Source of the DNA: JASHPR01 sp963833885
GTDB lineage: Bacteria; Actinomycetota; Actinomycetes; Streptosporangiales; Streptosporangiaceae
DNA length: 64,000 bases
Direction of reading: 5' to 3'
Assembly (NCBI GenBank): GCA_963833885.1
Contig: CAWHZU010000015.1
Location: forward strand, 124,001-188,000
Of the stretch, positions 25,443-33,579 are shown one piece after another. How positions within the stretch are numbered: position 1 is the stretch's first letter; every line of letters begins with the position of its first letter. Position numbers and translations under genes: made by a program. The notes beneath the pieces are model-generated. The model was not told the DNA's origin, did not search any database, and saw only the letters and a list, made by a program, of their open reading frames with translations.

Positions 25443-26603
25443 ATGCCTAGAGTGCTCGGGTCTCGCCGGCTGGCCGCTCGCTCCGTCGTCTTGCTGGTCG
25501 CCGTGGCGGTCAGCCTGATCGTCGCGGCGTGTGGTTCCAGCGGCTCCAGCAGTGGCAGTTCGGGTTCGGGCAGCGGCCTCAGCGCCGCAGACAAGGCGGG
25601 CCTCACCAAGGCCCAGTCACTGCTGACCAAGTACGAGCAGCGGCCCACACAGATCACCAGCACCGTCAAGATCAGCAAGCCGGTGCCCAAGGGCAAGACC
25701 GCGTACTTCATCGCCTGCGGCTCGACGCCCGAGTGCACGCAGGAGGGCGCGATCGTGACGCAGGCCGACAACATGCTCGGCTGGAAGACGGTAGTGCTGA
25801 ACAACGACGGCACCACGCAGCAGTGGAAGAGCGACTTCAACCAGGTCGTGCAAGCCAAACCGACCGCGGTCCTGTACTCGGCTATCCCGCAGGCGGTGTT
25901 CGCGTCCGAGGTGCCCGCGCTGAAGAAGAGCAAGACCTTCATCGACGGCTGCTGCGTCACCGATCTCCCCGGCTCCACGACGGGTATCGGGTATGCGATC
26001 GACATACCGGCGCAGATCGGCCCGATCGGCGGCGCGCAGGCGGCGTTTGTCGCTTCGGACTCCAAGGACACCGGTGACTCGGTCATCGTGAACCTGCCGG
26101 CGTTCCCGATCCTGAGCCAGGCGGTCACTGACTACAAGAGCGGGATGAGTACCTACTGCCCGACGTGCAAGGTGAGCGAGCTCGACATCGCCCTGGCCAA
26201 CATCGCCACCGCGACGACCACGATCACGTCCTACCTGCGAGCCCATCCCACGATCCACTACGTGGTGGCCGCGACGGACGGGCTGACGATCGGGCTGCCT
26301 GCCGCGCTGAAGGCGGCAGGTCTCAAGGATGTGAAGATCGTCGGGCAGGGTGCTACGCCCACGAACATCCAGTACCTGCACTCCGGGGAGCAGGCGTTCG
26401 ACGTGGCGTTCCCGTACTACGAGGCGCTCTGGGCGATGGTGACCGCGGCCGCGCAGTACGCCGCCGGTGTCCCGGTGACAGCGTCGGTCGCGCCGCCGCT
26501 GTGGCTGCTCACCCCGAACAACGCGCCGGCAACGTCGGCCTCGGCGTTCCCGGTTGTCGCCAACTACAAGTCGCAGTACGAGGCCCTGTGGGGCGTCGGC
26601 TGA
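25443..26603 (+). CDS. Periplasmic-binding-type lipoprotein of CUT2 importer
   Basis: A 386-residue exported lipoprotein. It has an Arg-rich n-region, a hydrophobic core and a lipobox LIVAAC (Cys30), followed by a Ser/Gly linker and two sugar-binding-protein lobes (family Peripla_BP_4). Several Cys pairs (ACGSTPEC, GCC, YCPTC) suggest disulfides, which is less common for these proteins. It is a stand-alone gene. The only orphan CUT2 ATPase/permease pair in the window (14604-17278) lacks a binding protein, so the two probably form one importer. A strong terminator follows. Confidence 0.85.
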   Translation: MPRVLGSRRLAARSVVLLVAVAVSLIVAACGSSGSSSGSSGSGSGLSAADKAGLTKAQSLLTKYEQRPTQITSTVKISKPVPKGKTAYFIACGSTPECTQEGAIVTQADNMLGWKTVVLNNDGTTQQWKSDFNQVVQAKPTAVLYSAIPQAVFASEVPALKKSKTFIDGCCVTDLPGSTTGIGYAIDIPAQIGPIGGAQAAFVASDSKDTGDSVIVNLPAFPILSQAVTDYKSGMSTYCPTCKVSELDIALANIATATTTITSYLRAHPTIHYVVAATDGLTIGLPAALKAAGLKDVKIVGQGATPTNIQYLHSGEQAFDVAFPYYEALWAMVTAAAQYAAGVPVTASVAPPLWLLTPNNAPATSASAFPVVANYKSQYEALWGVG

Positions 26604-26621
26604 CAAGCTCAGCCTTACAGT

Positions 26622-26660
26622 GGGCGGGCGCCCTGGGAGACGATCCCGGGGCGCCCGCCC
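26622..26660 (+). terminator. 17-bp stem terminator
   Basis: Arms 26622-26638 and 26644-26660 pair over 17 positions (one G-T wobble) around a 5-nt loop, 19 nt after the binding-protein stop. No T tract follows. Confidence 0.8.
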
Positions 26661-26685
26661 CATGTCCGGACCGCAGGCCACGGCA

Positions 26686-26730
26686 TTGACGTTGGCCGCG
26701 TGCGGCTTATATCGTGAATTTGATTATCAT
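26686..26730 (+). promoter_or_regulatory. Promoter and operator-like box of leader/thiolase operon
   Basis: TTGACG (26686-26691), an 18-nt spacer and TATCGT (26710-26715) form the promoter; TATATC at 26708 is an alternative -10. The box TGATTATCAT (26721-26730), with palindrome TGAT-T-ATCA, lies at the start point just before the AGGAGG ribosome site (26735-26740). Confidence 0.5.
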
Positions 26731-26744
26731 GAATAGGAGGCCGG

Positions 26745-26882
26745 ATGCGCCCTGACCGAGGCGGAGTGAGCTCTGGCCGAGGGCGGATAGGCCGTGACCG
26801 AGGCGGAGTGAGCTCTGACCGAGGCCCGATAGGCCGTGGCCGAGGGCGGACTAGCCCCGACCGTCTCGGCGGTGCGCGATGA
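26745..26882 (+). CDS. 45-residue Arg/Gly-rich repeat leader ORF
   Basis: A small ORF with a consensus ribosome site (AGGAGG, 4 nt before the ATG), while the thiolase gene behind it has none. Its stop overlaps the thiolase start (ATGA 26879-26882), so thiolase translation is probably coupled to it. It consists of a 42-nt tandem repeat in 2.5-3 copies (26754-26795, 26796-26837, degenerate 26838-26879) encoding DRGGVSSGRGRIGR-type 14-residue units. The peptide is very basic and has no family I know. Its main role may be to deliver ribosomes; a regulatory peptide is possible. Confidence 0.6.
   Translation: MRPDRGGVSSGRGRIGRDRGGVSSDRGPIGRGRGRTSPDRLGGAR
26754..26879 (+). repeat. 42-nt tandem repeat within leader ORF
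   Basis: Units 1 and 2 differ at only a few positions; unit 3 is diverged. The period is a multiple of three and the frame stays open through all copies. Confidence 0.8.
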
Positions 26883-28081
26883 CTCGTGCCGGGGACGCCG
26901 CTCGTCCTGGCCCGGCGTCCGTGTCGGCCGCCCGGCGGCCGGTCATCGTCGGCCTCGGGATGACGGAGATCGGCAAGGTGTTCGGGCTCCGGAACGCCGA
27001 CTTCGCCGCGCAGGCTGTGCGCCTGGCCGTTGCCGACGCGGGCCTTCGACTCGCCGACGTCGACGGCCTGCTGACGTCCTCGGGGGTCACGCAGGGCCCC
27101 GGCCTGGGGCTGAGCCGGACGCTCGGGCTGACCGGTCTCCGGCTGCAATCCGACATGCAGTCCTTCGGCGCCACGGCCGGCGCCATGGTGCAGTACGCCG
27201 CGATGGCGGTGATGGCCGGAATGGCGCAGACCGTCGTCTGCGTGTTCGCCGATGCCCCGCTGCGGGAGGGCCGTGCCACCGGCGGAGCGTACGACGGGTC
27301 GCGGTGGGCGCCGGAGGGCTGGCGCGGGCTGCTGACCGCGTCCGGGATCGGCGCGGCGAACACGATGTACGCGCTCGCGGCGCGGCGCCACATGGCGCGC
27401 TACGGGACCACCAGCGAGCAGCTCGGCCACGTCGCGGTCGCGCAGCGGCAGTGGGCGGCGCTCAACCCGCTTGCCCAGATGCGCGACCCGATCAGCCTGG
27501 ACGACCACCAGTCCTCCCGGTGGATCGCCGAGCCGCTGCACCTGCTGGACTGCTGCCTGGTCAGCAACGGCGGCATCGCGGTGATCGTGACATCGGCCGA
27601 GCGCGCGGCCAGCCTGGCGCAGCCGCCGGTGCACCTCCTGGGCTGGGCGCAGGCTCACCCGGGCCGCTCCAGGGAGACCTTCGGGCTTGTCTCGGGTGCG
27701 GCGACCGCGGGCCCGGAGGCGCTGGCCATGGCCGGCGTCGGGATCGCGGACGTCGACGTCGCCGAGCTCTACGACTGCTACACCTACACGGTCGTGATCA
27801 CCCTGGAGGACTACGGCTTCTGCGCCAAGGGCGACGGTGGCCCGTTCGCCGCCAGCGGCGTGCTCGGGCCCGGTGGGAAGCTCGCGCTCAACACCGGCGG
27901 CGGCGAGCTGTCCGGCTACTACCTGTGGGGCATGACGCCGTTGTCCGAGGCGGTGATCCAGGCGCGCGGACAGGCCGGGGAACGCCAGGTCGAGCAGCAC
28001 GACGTCGTGCTGGTCAGCGGCAACGGCGGAGTCCTCGACCATCACGCCACCCTCGTGTTCGGCACGGCCGCGGCCGCATGA
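26879..28081 (+). CDS. Thiolase-like protein, Ltp2-type putative aldolase
   Basis: A 400-residue thiolase-fold protein, third of three. The nucleophile region (SDMQSFGATAGAMVQYA) has no Cys. The usual NTHGG is NTGGG, so the catalytic His is gone as well. The tyrosine pair is kept: YDCY and LSGYY, with Tyr 50 residues after the first Tyr. This is the least thiolase-like of the three and the best candidate for an aldolase of Ltp2 type. It is followed by a DUF35 gene 25 nt on and by CoA-transferase and MaoC genes in one operon. The ATG overlaps the leader stop. Confidence 0.85.
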   Translation: MTRAGDAARPGPASVSAARRPVIVGLGMTEIGKVFGLRNADFAAQAVRLAVADAGLRLADVDGLLTSSGVTQGPGLGLSRTLGLTGLRLQSDMQSFGATAGAMVQYAAMAVMAGMAQTVVCVFADAPLREGRATGGAYDGSRWAPEGWRGLLTASGIGAANTMYALAARRHMARYGTTSEQLGHVAVAQRQWAALNPLAQMRDPISLDDHQSSRWIAEPLHLLDCCLVSNGGIAVIVTSAERAASLAQPPVHLLGWAQAHPGRSRETFGLVSGAATAGPEALAMAGVGIADVDVAELYDCYTYTVVITLEDYGFCAKGDGGPFAASGVLGPGGKLALNTGGGELSGYYLWGMTPLSEAVIQARGQAGERQVEQHDVVLVSGNGGVLDHHATLVFGTAAAA

Positions 28082-28106
28082 GCGGCGCAGGAAGGAGCTA
28101 GCGGAA

Positions 28107-28502
28107 ATGGCAGCAACCGCCGTGCGGCGTGACGCCGCCACCGCGGAGTTCTTCGACGGCACCGCTCGCGGGCAGTTCCTGCTGCGGCACTGCACGGACT
28201 GCGGTGAGCTGGCCGAGCCCGACGCGGCGGGCTGCCCGAACTGCGAGTCGGAGCAGCTTGACTGGCAGCCCGCAGTCGGCGGTGCGACGGTGGTCAGCTG
28301 GGCCGTGGTGCATCACCGCAGCTCCGATGGCCAGGCAAGGCAGCCCTCGGTGGTCGTCATCGCCCAGTTCGATGAGGGGCCATTCTGGTGGGCTGAGGTG
28401 CTCGACGCGGATCCGGCGCAGATGGCGGCGGGGCAGCGGCTGCGGCTCACCTTCGAGCAGGTGCCGGACCATGAGACGGTCCCGGCTTTCCTGCTCGCCT
28501 GA
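28107..28502 (+). CDS. DUF35 zinc-ribbon/OB-fold protein
   Basis: A 131-residue partner of the preceding protein: helix AEFFDGTARGQFLLRHC, zinc ribbon CTDCG...CPNCES (full CxxC pairs), then OB strands (ATVVSWAVVHH, PSVVVIAQFDEGPFWWAEVL). AGGAAGG-like ribosome site 28090-28095. The gene order thiolase-like then DUF35 matches the pair at 6719/7867. Confidence 0.87.
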   Translation: MAATAVRRDAATAEFFDGTARGQFLLRHCTDCGELAEPDAAGCPNCESEQLDWQPAVGGATVVSWAVVHHRSSDGQARQPSVVVIAQFDEGPFWWAEVLDADPAQMAAGQRLRLTFEQVPDHETVPAFLLA

Positions 28503-28514
28503 CGGGGCAGGCCG

Positions 28515-31007
28515 ATGCCATTCCTCGACTGCTACCGGGTGCTTGACCTCACCGACGAGCGCGGCCTGCTGGCTGGCCGGATCCTGAGTGACCTGGGCGC
28601 CGATGTCGTCGCGGTCGAGCCGCCCGGTGGCTCGACCGCGCGCGCCTGCGGCCCGTTCCAGGAGGCCGACGGCGAGCCGCGATCGCTGCTCTGGGACGCC
28701 TACGCCGCAGGGAAGCGAGGCGTCACCGCCGACCTGGACGACGAGAGCGGCCAGGCCCTCGTCCGCCGGCTCGCCGCGAGCGCGGACTTCCTCATCGAGT
28801 CCGCGCCGCCCGGCCGCATGGCGCAGGTCGGCCTGGACTGGCCGCAGCTGCGCGGGTTGAACCCGCGCCTCATCTACGTCTCCATCACGCCGTTCGGCCG
28901 CACCGGACCGAAGGCGGGCTACGCCGCCGCCGATCTCATCTGCTGGGCGGCCGGCGGGCCGCTGGACCCGCACCGGGACGAGCTGCACGGGCCGGTGCGC
29001 ATCTCGCTGCCCCAGGCGTACCTGCACGCCGCGGCCGACGCAGCCACTGGCGCGCTCATCGCCCATCACGCGCGGCTCCGGACCGGCCGTGGCCAGCACG
29101 TCGACGTGTCCGCACAGGCCAGCCTCGGCATCGCCACCCTCGGCCGGGTGCTGGCCCACGCGGTCGGCGACGAGCACCCTGAGTGGGACAAGCCCCGCAA
29201 GCAGATAGACCAGTCCGGCAGCGGCACCGGCACCCGACCCATCCTGAAGAAGTGGGCCTGCATGGACGGGCTGGCCGAGCTGCACCTGGGCGTCGGCCCG
29301 GCCACCGGCGGGTTCACCAACGCCCTGTTCGGCTGGCTCGCCGATGACGGCGAGCCGGTCGCCGGTTTCGCCAGCATGGACTGGCGCCAGATGCCCGCCC
29401 TGGCCAAGGCCGGGACGTTCACCGACGCCGACATGGAGCACGCCCGTGAGATCATCGCGGCCTTCCTGAAGCGCAAGACCAAGGCCGAGATACTCGAGGC
29501 CGCGATCGGCCGCAAGCTGCTGTGCGTGCCGATCTACGACACCGCCGACGTGGCCGGCAGCGCTCAGCTGCAGGCTCGCGACTACTGGGCCGATGTGGGC
29601 GACCGGCACCGGCGCCGCAGGCTGCCCGGCAGGCTCGCCAAGACGTCGGTGCACGCTCCGGTAGTCAGCCGCGCCGCGCCGATGCCCGGCGAGCACGGCC
29701 CGGAGGTCATCGCGGAGTGGTCGCCGCGGGAGGCGGGCGGGCCCGCGGACGAGCCCGCCGCCGCGCCCGGGGACGCGCCGACCGGGGAAGCGCTGCCCCT
29801 GGACGGGCTGAAGATGCTGGACCTGACCTGGGTCGTGGCCGGCCCTGTCGTCGGCCGCGCGCTAGCTGACTTCGGCGCGACCGTGATCCGCGTCGAGTCG
29901 TCGGTGCGGACCGAGACGGCCCGGCATATGCCGCCGTTCCACGACGGCAAGCCCGGCGTTGAGAACTCCGCCCTGTACGGCACGTGCAACGCCGGGAAGC
30001 TCGGCATGACCATCGACCTGGGTACCCCGGCCGGCCGGGAGATCGTCCAGGACCTGATCGGCTGGTGCGACGTGGTGGCCGAGGCGTTCTCACCCGGCCT
30101 GATGCGCCGCTGGGGCATGGATTACGAGACGCTCGCCGCGCGCCACCCCGGCCTCGTCATGATCAGCAGCTCGATCACCGGCCAGACCGGGCCGACCGCC
30201 CGGCTGGCCGGATACGGCAACGTCGGCGCGGCGCTGAGCGGCTACCAGGCCATCGTCGGCTGGCCGGACGAACCACCCATTGGCCCGTTCGGGCCCTATA
30301 CCGATTACGTCGGCCCGCGATTCACGCTCGCGGTGCTGCTGGCCGCGCTCGATCATCGGCGCCGCACCGGCGAGGGCTGTTATATCGACATCTCGCAGGT
30401 CGAGTCCGGCATCCTCTTCCAGTCCGCCGAGCTGGCCGACTACTTCGCGCAGGGCACGATCGCGGCGCGCATGGGTAACGCCGACCGCCAGATGGCACCG
30501 CATGGCGTCTACCCATGCCAGCCCGACGGCTCGGCCGAGCGTTTCGCGGCCATAGCGGTGCGGGACGACGCCGACTGGCGGCGGTTCGCGGCGGCGCTCG
30601 GCCGGGCCGACCTGGCGGCCGAGGACAGGCTGCGGACCGCGCCGGGCCGCCGTGCCTGCCAGAGTGAGCTCGACGCCGTCATCGCGGAGTGGACGAGCGG
30701 GCTGCGTGCCGAGCAGGTGCAGGAGCGGCTGCAGGCGGCCGGCGTCCCCGCGCACGTGTCGAGCTCCAGCAGAGACTTCTGCACCGACCCGCAGTTGGAG
30801 CACCGGGGGCACCTGATCCGCCTGCCGCACCCGCTGCATGGGACCACGACGGTGGAAGGCCCGCGTTACCTGCTGTCGGAGACGCCCGGCCGGGTGAGCC
30901 GCGCTGCGCCGACACTCGGCCAGGACAACGAGCACGTGCTGACCCAGATCCTCGGATACGGCCACGACCGGGTCAGGGAACTGCAGGAAGCCGGCGTCCT
31001 GACCTGA
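28515..31007 (+). CDS. Tandem-fused family III CoA-transferase
   Basis: An 830-residue protein with two CaiB/BaiF domains (about 1-400 and 425-830) joined by an Ala/Pro/Gly-rich linker near residues 405-425. Both halves retain the D-x-x-x-G catalytic Asp by eye-alignment (Asp175 in DAATG; Asp597 in DYVGP), unlike the fusion at 9694, which lost the first. It probably loads CoA onto the acid substrate. It starts 12 nt after the DUF35 stop. Domain 1 is diverged at its N-terminus (LDCYRVLDLTDERGLLAGRI). Confidence 0.9.
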   Translation: MPFLDCYRVLDLTDERGLLAGRILSDLGADVVAVEPPGGSTARACGPFQEADGEPRSLLWDAYAAGKRGVTADLDDESGQALVRRLAASADFLIESAPPGRMAQVGLDWPQLRGLNPRLIYVSITPFGRTGPKAGYAAADLICWAAGGPLDPHRDELHGPVRISLPQAYLHAAADAATGALIAHHARLRTGRGQHVDVSAQASLGIATLGRVLAHAVGDEHPEWDKPRKQIDQSGSGTGTRPILKKWACMDGLAELHLGVGPATGGFTNALFGWLADDGEPVAGFASMDWRQMPALAKAGTFTDADMEHAREIIAAFLKRKTKAEILEAAIGRKLLCVPIYDTADVAGSAQLQARDYWADVGDRHRRRRLPGRLAKTSVHAPVVSRAAPMPGEHGPEVIAEWSPREAGGPADEPAAAPGDAPTGEALPLDGLKMLDLTWVVAGPVVGRALADFGATVIRVESSVRTETARHMPPFHDGKPGVENSALYGTCNAGKLGMTIDLGTPAGREIVQDLIGWCDVVAEAFSPGLMRRWGMDYETLAARHPGLVMISSSITGQTGPTARLAGYGNVGAALSGYQAIVGWPDEPPIGPFGPYTDYVGPRFTLAVLLAALDHRRRTGEGCYIDISQVESGILFQSAELADYFAQGTIAARMGNADRQMAPHGVYPCQPDGSAERFAAIAVRDDADWRRFAAALGRADLAAEDRLRTAPGRRACQSELDAVIAEWTSGLRAEQVQERLQAAGVPAHVSSSSRDFCTDPQLEHRGHLIRLPHPLHGTTTVEGPRYLLSETPGRVSRAAPTLGQDNEHVLTQILGYGHDRVRELQEAGVLT

Positions 31008-31051
31008 GGCGGGCGCACGGGCCCGGACACGACAAAGGAAGGTGATGTGGC

Positions 31052-31669
31052 ATGCGCGAGCCGGATCCAGCCGGCGGCACCGGCGCGGACTGGCGGAGCG
31101 ACTGGGATGCCATGGTGGCCGCGGTCGGCAGTGACTTCGGCGACGGCACCGTGGTCTACGGTGCCGATCCCGTCACCGCCACCGACATCCGCCGGTTCCT
31201 CGAGCCGCTGGAGTTCGACTGCCCGCTGCACTATGACCGCGATGCCGCGACGCAGGCGGGATTTGCCGACGTCACACTGCCGTACACGGCCGTCATGTCG
31301 TGGTCGATCCCGCCCATGTGGTCGCCGGGAGACCCGCCGCTGTTCGATGACGACGCGCGGGACGCGCAGCCGGCGCGCAGCCCGATCAACAATCCCGATC
31401 AGGGACCCGCCCCCAAGACGACCGGTTTCTTCGCCACCGGGCTGGAGATGGACTTCGTCCGCCCGCTCACCGTGGGGGAGCGGATCGGCCGCCGCGGGCG
31501 GAAGCTGCTGGCCTGCGTGCCGAAGGAAACCTCCGTGGGCCGCGGCGCGTTCCTCACCTTTGAGAGCGACATGGTCACCGGCACCGGCGAGGTCGTGGCG
31601 CGCATGCGCTCGGTTGCCTTCGCATACGTGCCGCGCCCGGCCGACGGGTGGGACGGTGAGGCGGCATGA
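31052..31669 (+). CDS. MaoC-like hot-dog dehydratase, FAS1-type N-terminal half
   Basis: A 205-residue hot-dog-fold protein of the kind fused or paired with MaoC domains. VTATDIRRFLEPLEFDCPLHYD and LPYTAVMSWSIPPMWSPGDPP resemble the non-catalytic half of two-subunit enoyl-CoA hydratases (ChsH2-like N-part). GLEMDFVRPLTVGERI is the usual hot-dog strand. Its stop overlaps the start of the catalytic MaoC gene by 4 nt, so a 1:1 complex is expected. It lacks the D...H hydratase motif. Confidence 0.8.
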   Translation: MREPDPAGGTGADWRSDWDAMVAAVGSDFGDGTVVYGADPVTATDIRRFLEPLEFDCPLHYDRDAATQAGFADVTLPYTAVMSWSIPPMWSPGDPPLFDDDARDAQPARSPINNPDQGPAPKTTGFFATGLEMDFVRPLTVGERIGRRGRKLLACVPKETSVGRGAFLTFESDMVTGTGEVVARMRSVAFAYVPRPADGWDGEAA

Positions 31670-32112
31670 GCGCCAGGCAGCGCTACTTCGACGACGTGCA
31701 GCCGGGTCAGCCCATCGCCGAGGTCGCGTTTCCGCTGACGGTCTATCGGCTGGTCATGGCGGCAGGTGGCAACCGGGACTTCAACTCCATCCACCACAAC
31801 GGCGACTATGCCAGGTCGACCGGGGCATCGGACATGTACGCGAGCACGGCGTTCCTGCTCGGCACCTGGGAGCGCGCCGTCCGTGACTGGATCGGCCCCC
31901 GCGGCACGATCCGGTCGATCAAAGGCTTCCGGATGCGGCAGTTCAACCTCGTCGGCGACACGACCCGGGTGCTGGGTCACGTCGCCTCGGCCGAGCTGCG
32001 GGACGGGGTCGGCGCCGTGGTGCTGGAGCTGCGCAGCGAGAACTCCAAGGGGGTGACGGTCGGACCCGGACAGGTGGAGGTCACGCTGCCGGTCCGGGCG
32101 GCAGGCCAGTAA
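31666..32112 (+). CDS. MaoC-like enoyl-CoA hydratase subunit
   Basis: A 148-residue hot-dog protein carrying the hydratase-2 motif NRDFNSIHHNGDYAR (Asp and His near residues 37-43), which provides the catalytic dyad. With the preceding protein it should form a ChsH1/ChsH2-like heteromer that hydrates an enoyl-CoA, giving the beta-hydroxyacyl-CoA an Ltp2-type aldolase would cleave. It is the last gene of the 26.7-32.1 kb operon. Confidence 0.87.
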   Translation: MSARQRYFDDVQPGQPIAEVAFPLTVYRLVMAAGGNRDFNSIHHNGDYARSTGASDMYASTAFLLGTWERAVRDWIGPRGTIRSIKGFRMRQFNLVGDTTRVLGHVASAELRDGVGAVVLELRSENSKGVTVGPGQVEVTLPVRAAGQ

Positions 32113-32130
32113 GGTCACGCGCCGGCCAGG

Positions 32131-32976
32131 TCAGGCGCGCCGGATAACGATGTCGCCGAAGGATGTCCGGGCATGCACCTCGGCGGTCTCGTCGGCTGGC
32201 TCAGGGCGGTCCGTGGCAGCCAGGCCGTTGCGCACGCTGCCCAGTTTCGTCTGTGCGTCTACCAGCGCAGCGGTGCCGGCCGCGATGCCGATCTCGATCT
32301 CGCCCATGCTGGTCGTCAAGCTCGTCATGCCTCGGGAAACGCGGCCGATGCGCAGACTGCCGTTGGCCGTCTTCGCGGTCACATCACCATCGGCCCGGTC
32401 AACTGAGATGGCGCCGTTACTGGCGCTGAGCTGCAGGTCGCCGGTCACCGCGCCAATCCAGATCTCGCCGTTGGCGTTCCGGATCACGGCGGGGCCGTCG
32501 ATCTCGGTCAGCTGGACGGGGCCCGTGCTGGAGTGGATCTCGGCTCTGCCGCTCACCACGCCGACGCTGATGCCGCCAGCGCCGATGGTCAGGTTGGCCG
32601 GCCCGGTGTTCTCCAGGTCGATCTCCCCGGCGCCGATCTTGGCCCGGCAATCGGCCAGTCGCCCGGTGCTCCGCAGCGCGGCCACCCCGGCGTCGGCCCG
32701 CAGCCGGGAGGCTGTTGGCACCTCGACGGCCACGTCGACCGAGCCCGGCTTGCCGAAGAGCGGCAGACCGCGCTGCTTCGGCCCCTTTACCAGGAGGCCG
32801 TCGGGGGTCATCTCGACGCGGGTCTGCTCCGCCGCGCGGACGTCGGGCTCGTGCGATGGGTCGCTGGGGCGGACTTCGACGACGGTGTCGGTGCGATCTC
32901 GCGCCGCGATGCGCAGGTCGCCGACGGTGACCTCGATCGTGGCCAGAATCGGCTCCGGTGTCTCGAATGCGGGCAT
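32131..32976 (-). CDS. DUF4097-family beta-repeat protein
   Basis: A 281-residue protein of repeated short beta strands with G-I/V-x-I and T/N-G-x-L turns (about residues 100-250), the DUF4097/adhesin-like solenoid. It has no signal peptide or membrane helix, so it is cytoplasmic. The function of the family is unknown. It lies 84 nt downstream of the ribbon-helix-helix regulator gene on the same strand and is presumably co-transcribed and controlled with it. Confidence 0.8.
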   Translation of the reverse strand: MPAFETPEPILATIEVTVGDLRIAARDRTDTVVEVRPSDPSHEPDVRAAEQTRVEMTPDGLLVKGPKQRGLPLFGKPGSVDVAVEVPTASRLRADAGVAALRSTGRLADCRAKIGAGEIDLENTGPANLTIGAGGISVGVVSGRAEIHSSTGPVQLTEIDGPAVIRNANGEIWIGAVTGDLQLSASNGAISVDRADGDVTAKTANGSLRIGRVSRGMTSLTTSMGEIEIGIAAGTAALVDAQTKLGSVRNGLAATDRPEPADETAEVHARTSFGDIVIRRA

Positions 32977-33060
32977 GGTGTTACCTCCAGGTGTGCAGGT
33001 GAGCGGTCCCGCGACCGGGACCGGGTTGTCTCGAGGCGGCCGAGCAGTGCCGCCGCTGGG

Positions 33061-33576
33061 CTACCGGATCCAGCCGGTGAAGTGCTGCCCGACGGTGGGG
33101 GTTCGTCCGGGGGGTGCTGTGCTGCCGAGCACGGTGTCACCGTCGAGTGCGGCCGCGGCGGCCCGGACCAGCCAGCCGTTGACCGACAGCCCGCTGCGGT
33201 CAGCGGCCTGCTCGATCCGGTCCTTCAGATGCTGGGCGAGGCGGAAGTTGATCCGCGCCATCGCGCTGTCTTCTCCCTCGGGTGCATGCGGCGGTGCAGC
33301 GCTGGGCTGCGGCGGCACCGGCCCTGTCTCGGCGGGGGCCGGCGTCACGACGAACTGCGGCTCCCGGCCCTGCAGCCGCACGTGCACCGAACCCGGCGCG
33401 AGGTCGCGGGTGATCTCGTCGGCTGCTGCCGACAGCGCCTCGAGCAGGGCGAGTCGCATGGACGACTCCAGCGGGACGATGAGCCGCTCGGCGACTCGCA
33501 TGGCCTCGTCCCCGGCGGCCTCAGCGGCGACAGCGAACTCCTGACGAAGCGCCGCCACGTACGGTTCCAGTTCCAT
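33061..33576 (-). CDS. Ribbon-helix-helix domain protein
   Basis: A 171-residue protein whose C-terminal part (MARINFRLAQHLKDRIEQAA, DRSGLSVNGWLVRAAAAAL) is an Arc/HicB-type ribbon-helix-helix DNA-binding motif. The first ~85 residues are helical and a Pro/Ala linker separates them. The ATG at 33576 is chosen: the longer frame starting at 33606 would begin inside a perfect 21-bp palindrome, adding MAPLWCHHGV. Palindromes abutting the start point to autoregulation. It controls itself and probably the DUF4097 gene behind it. Confidence 0.75.
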   Translation of the reverse strand: MELEPYVAALRQEFAVAAEAAGDEAMRVAERLIVPLESSMRLALLEALSAAADEITRDLAPGSVHVRLQGREPQFVVTPAPAETGPVPPQPSAAPPHAPEGEDSAMARINFRLAQHLKDRIEQAADRSGLSVNGWLVRAAAAALDGDTVLGSTAPPGRTPTVGQHFTGWIR

Positions 33577-33579
33577 GAC

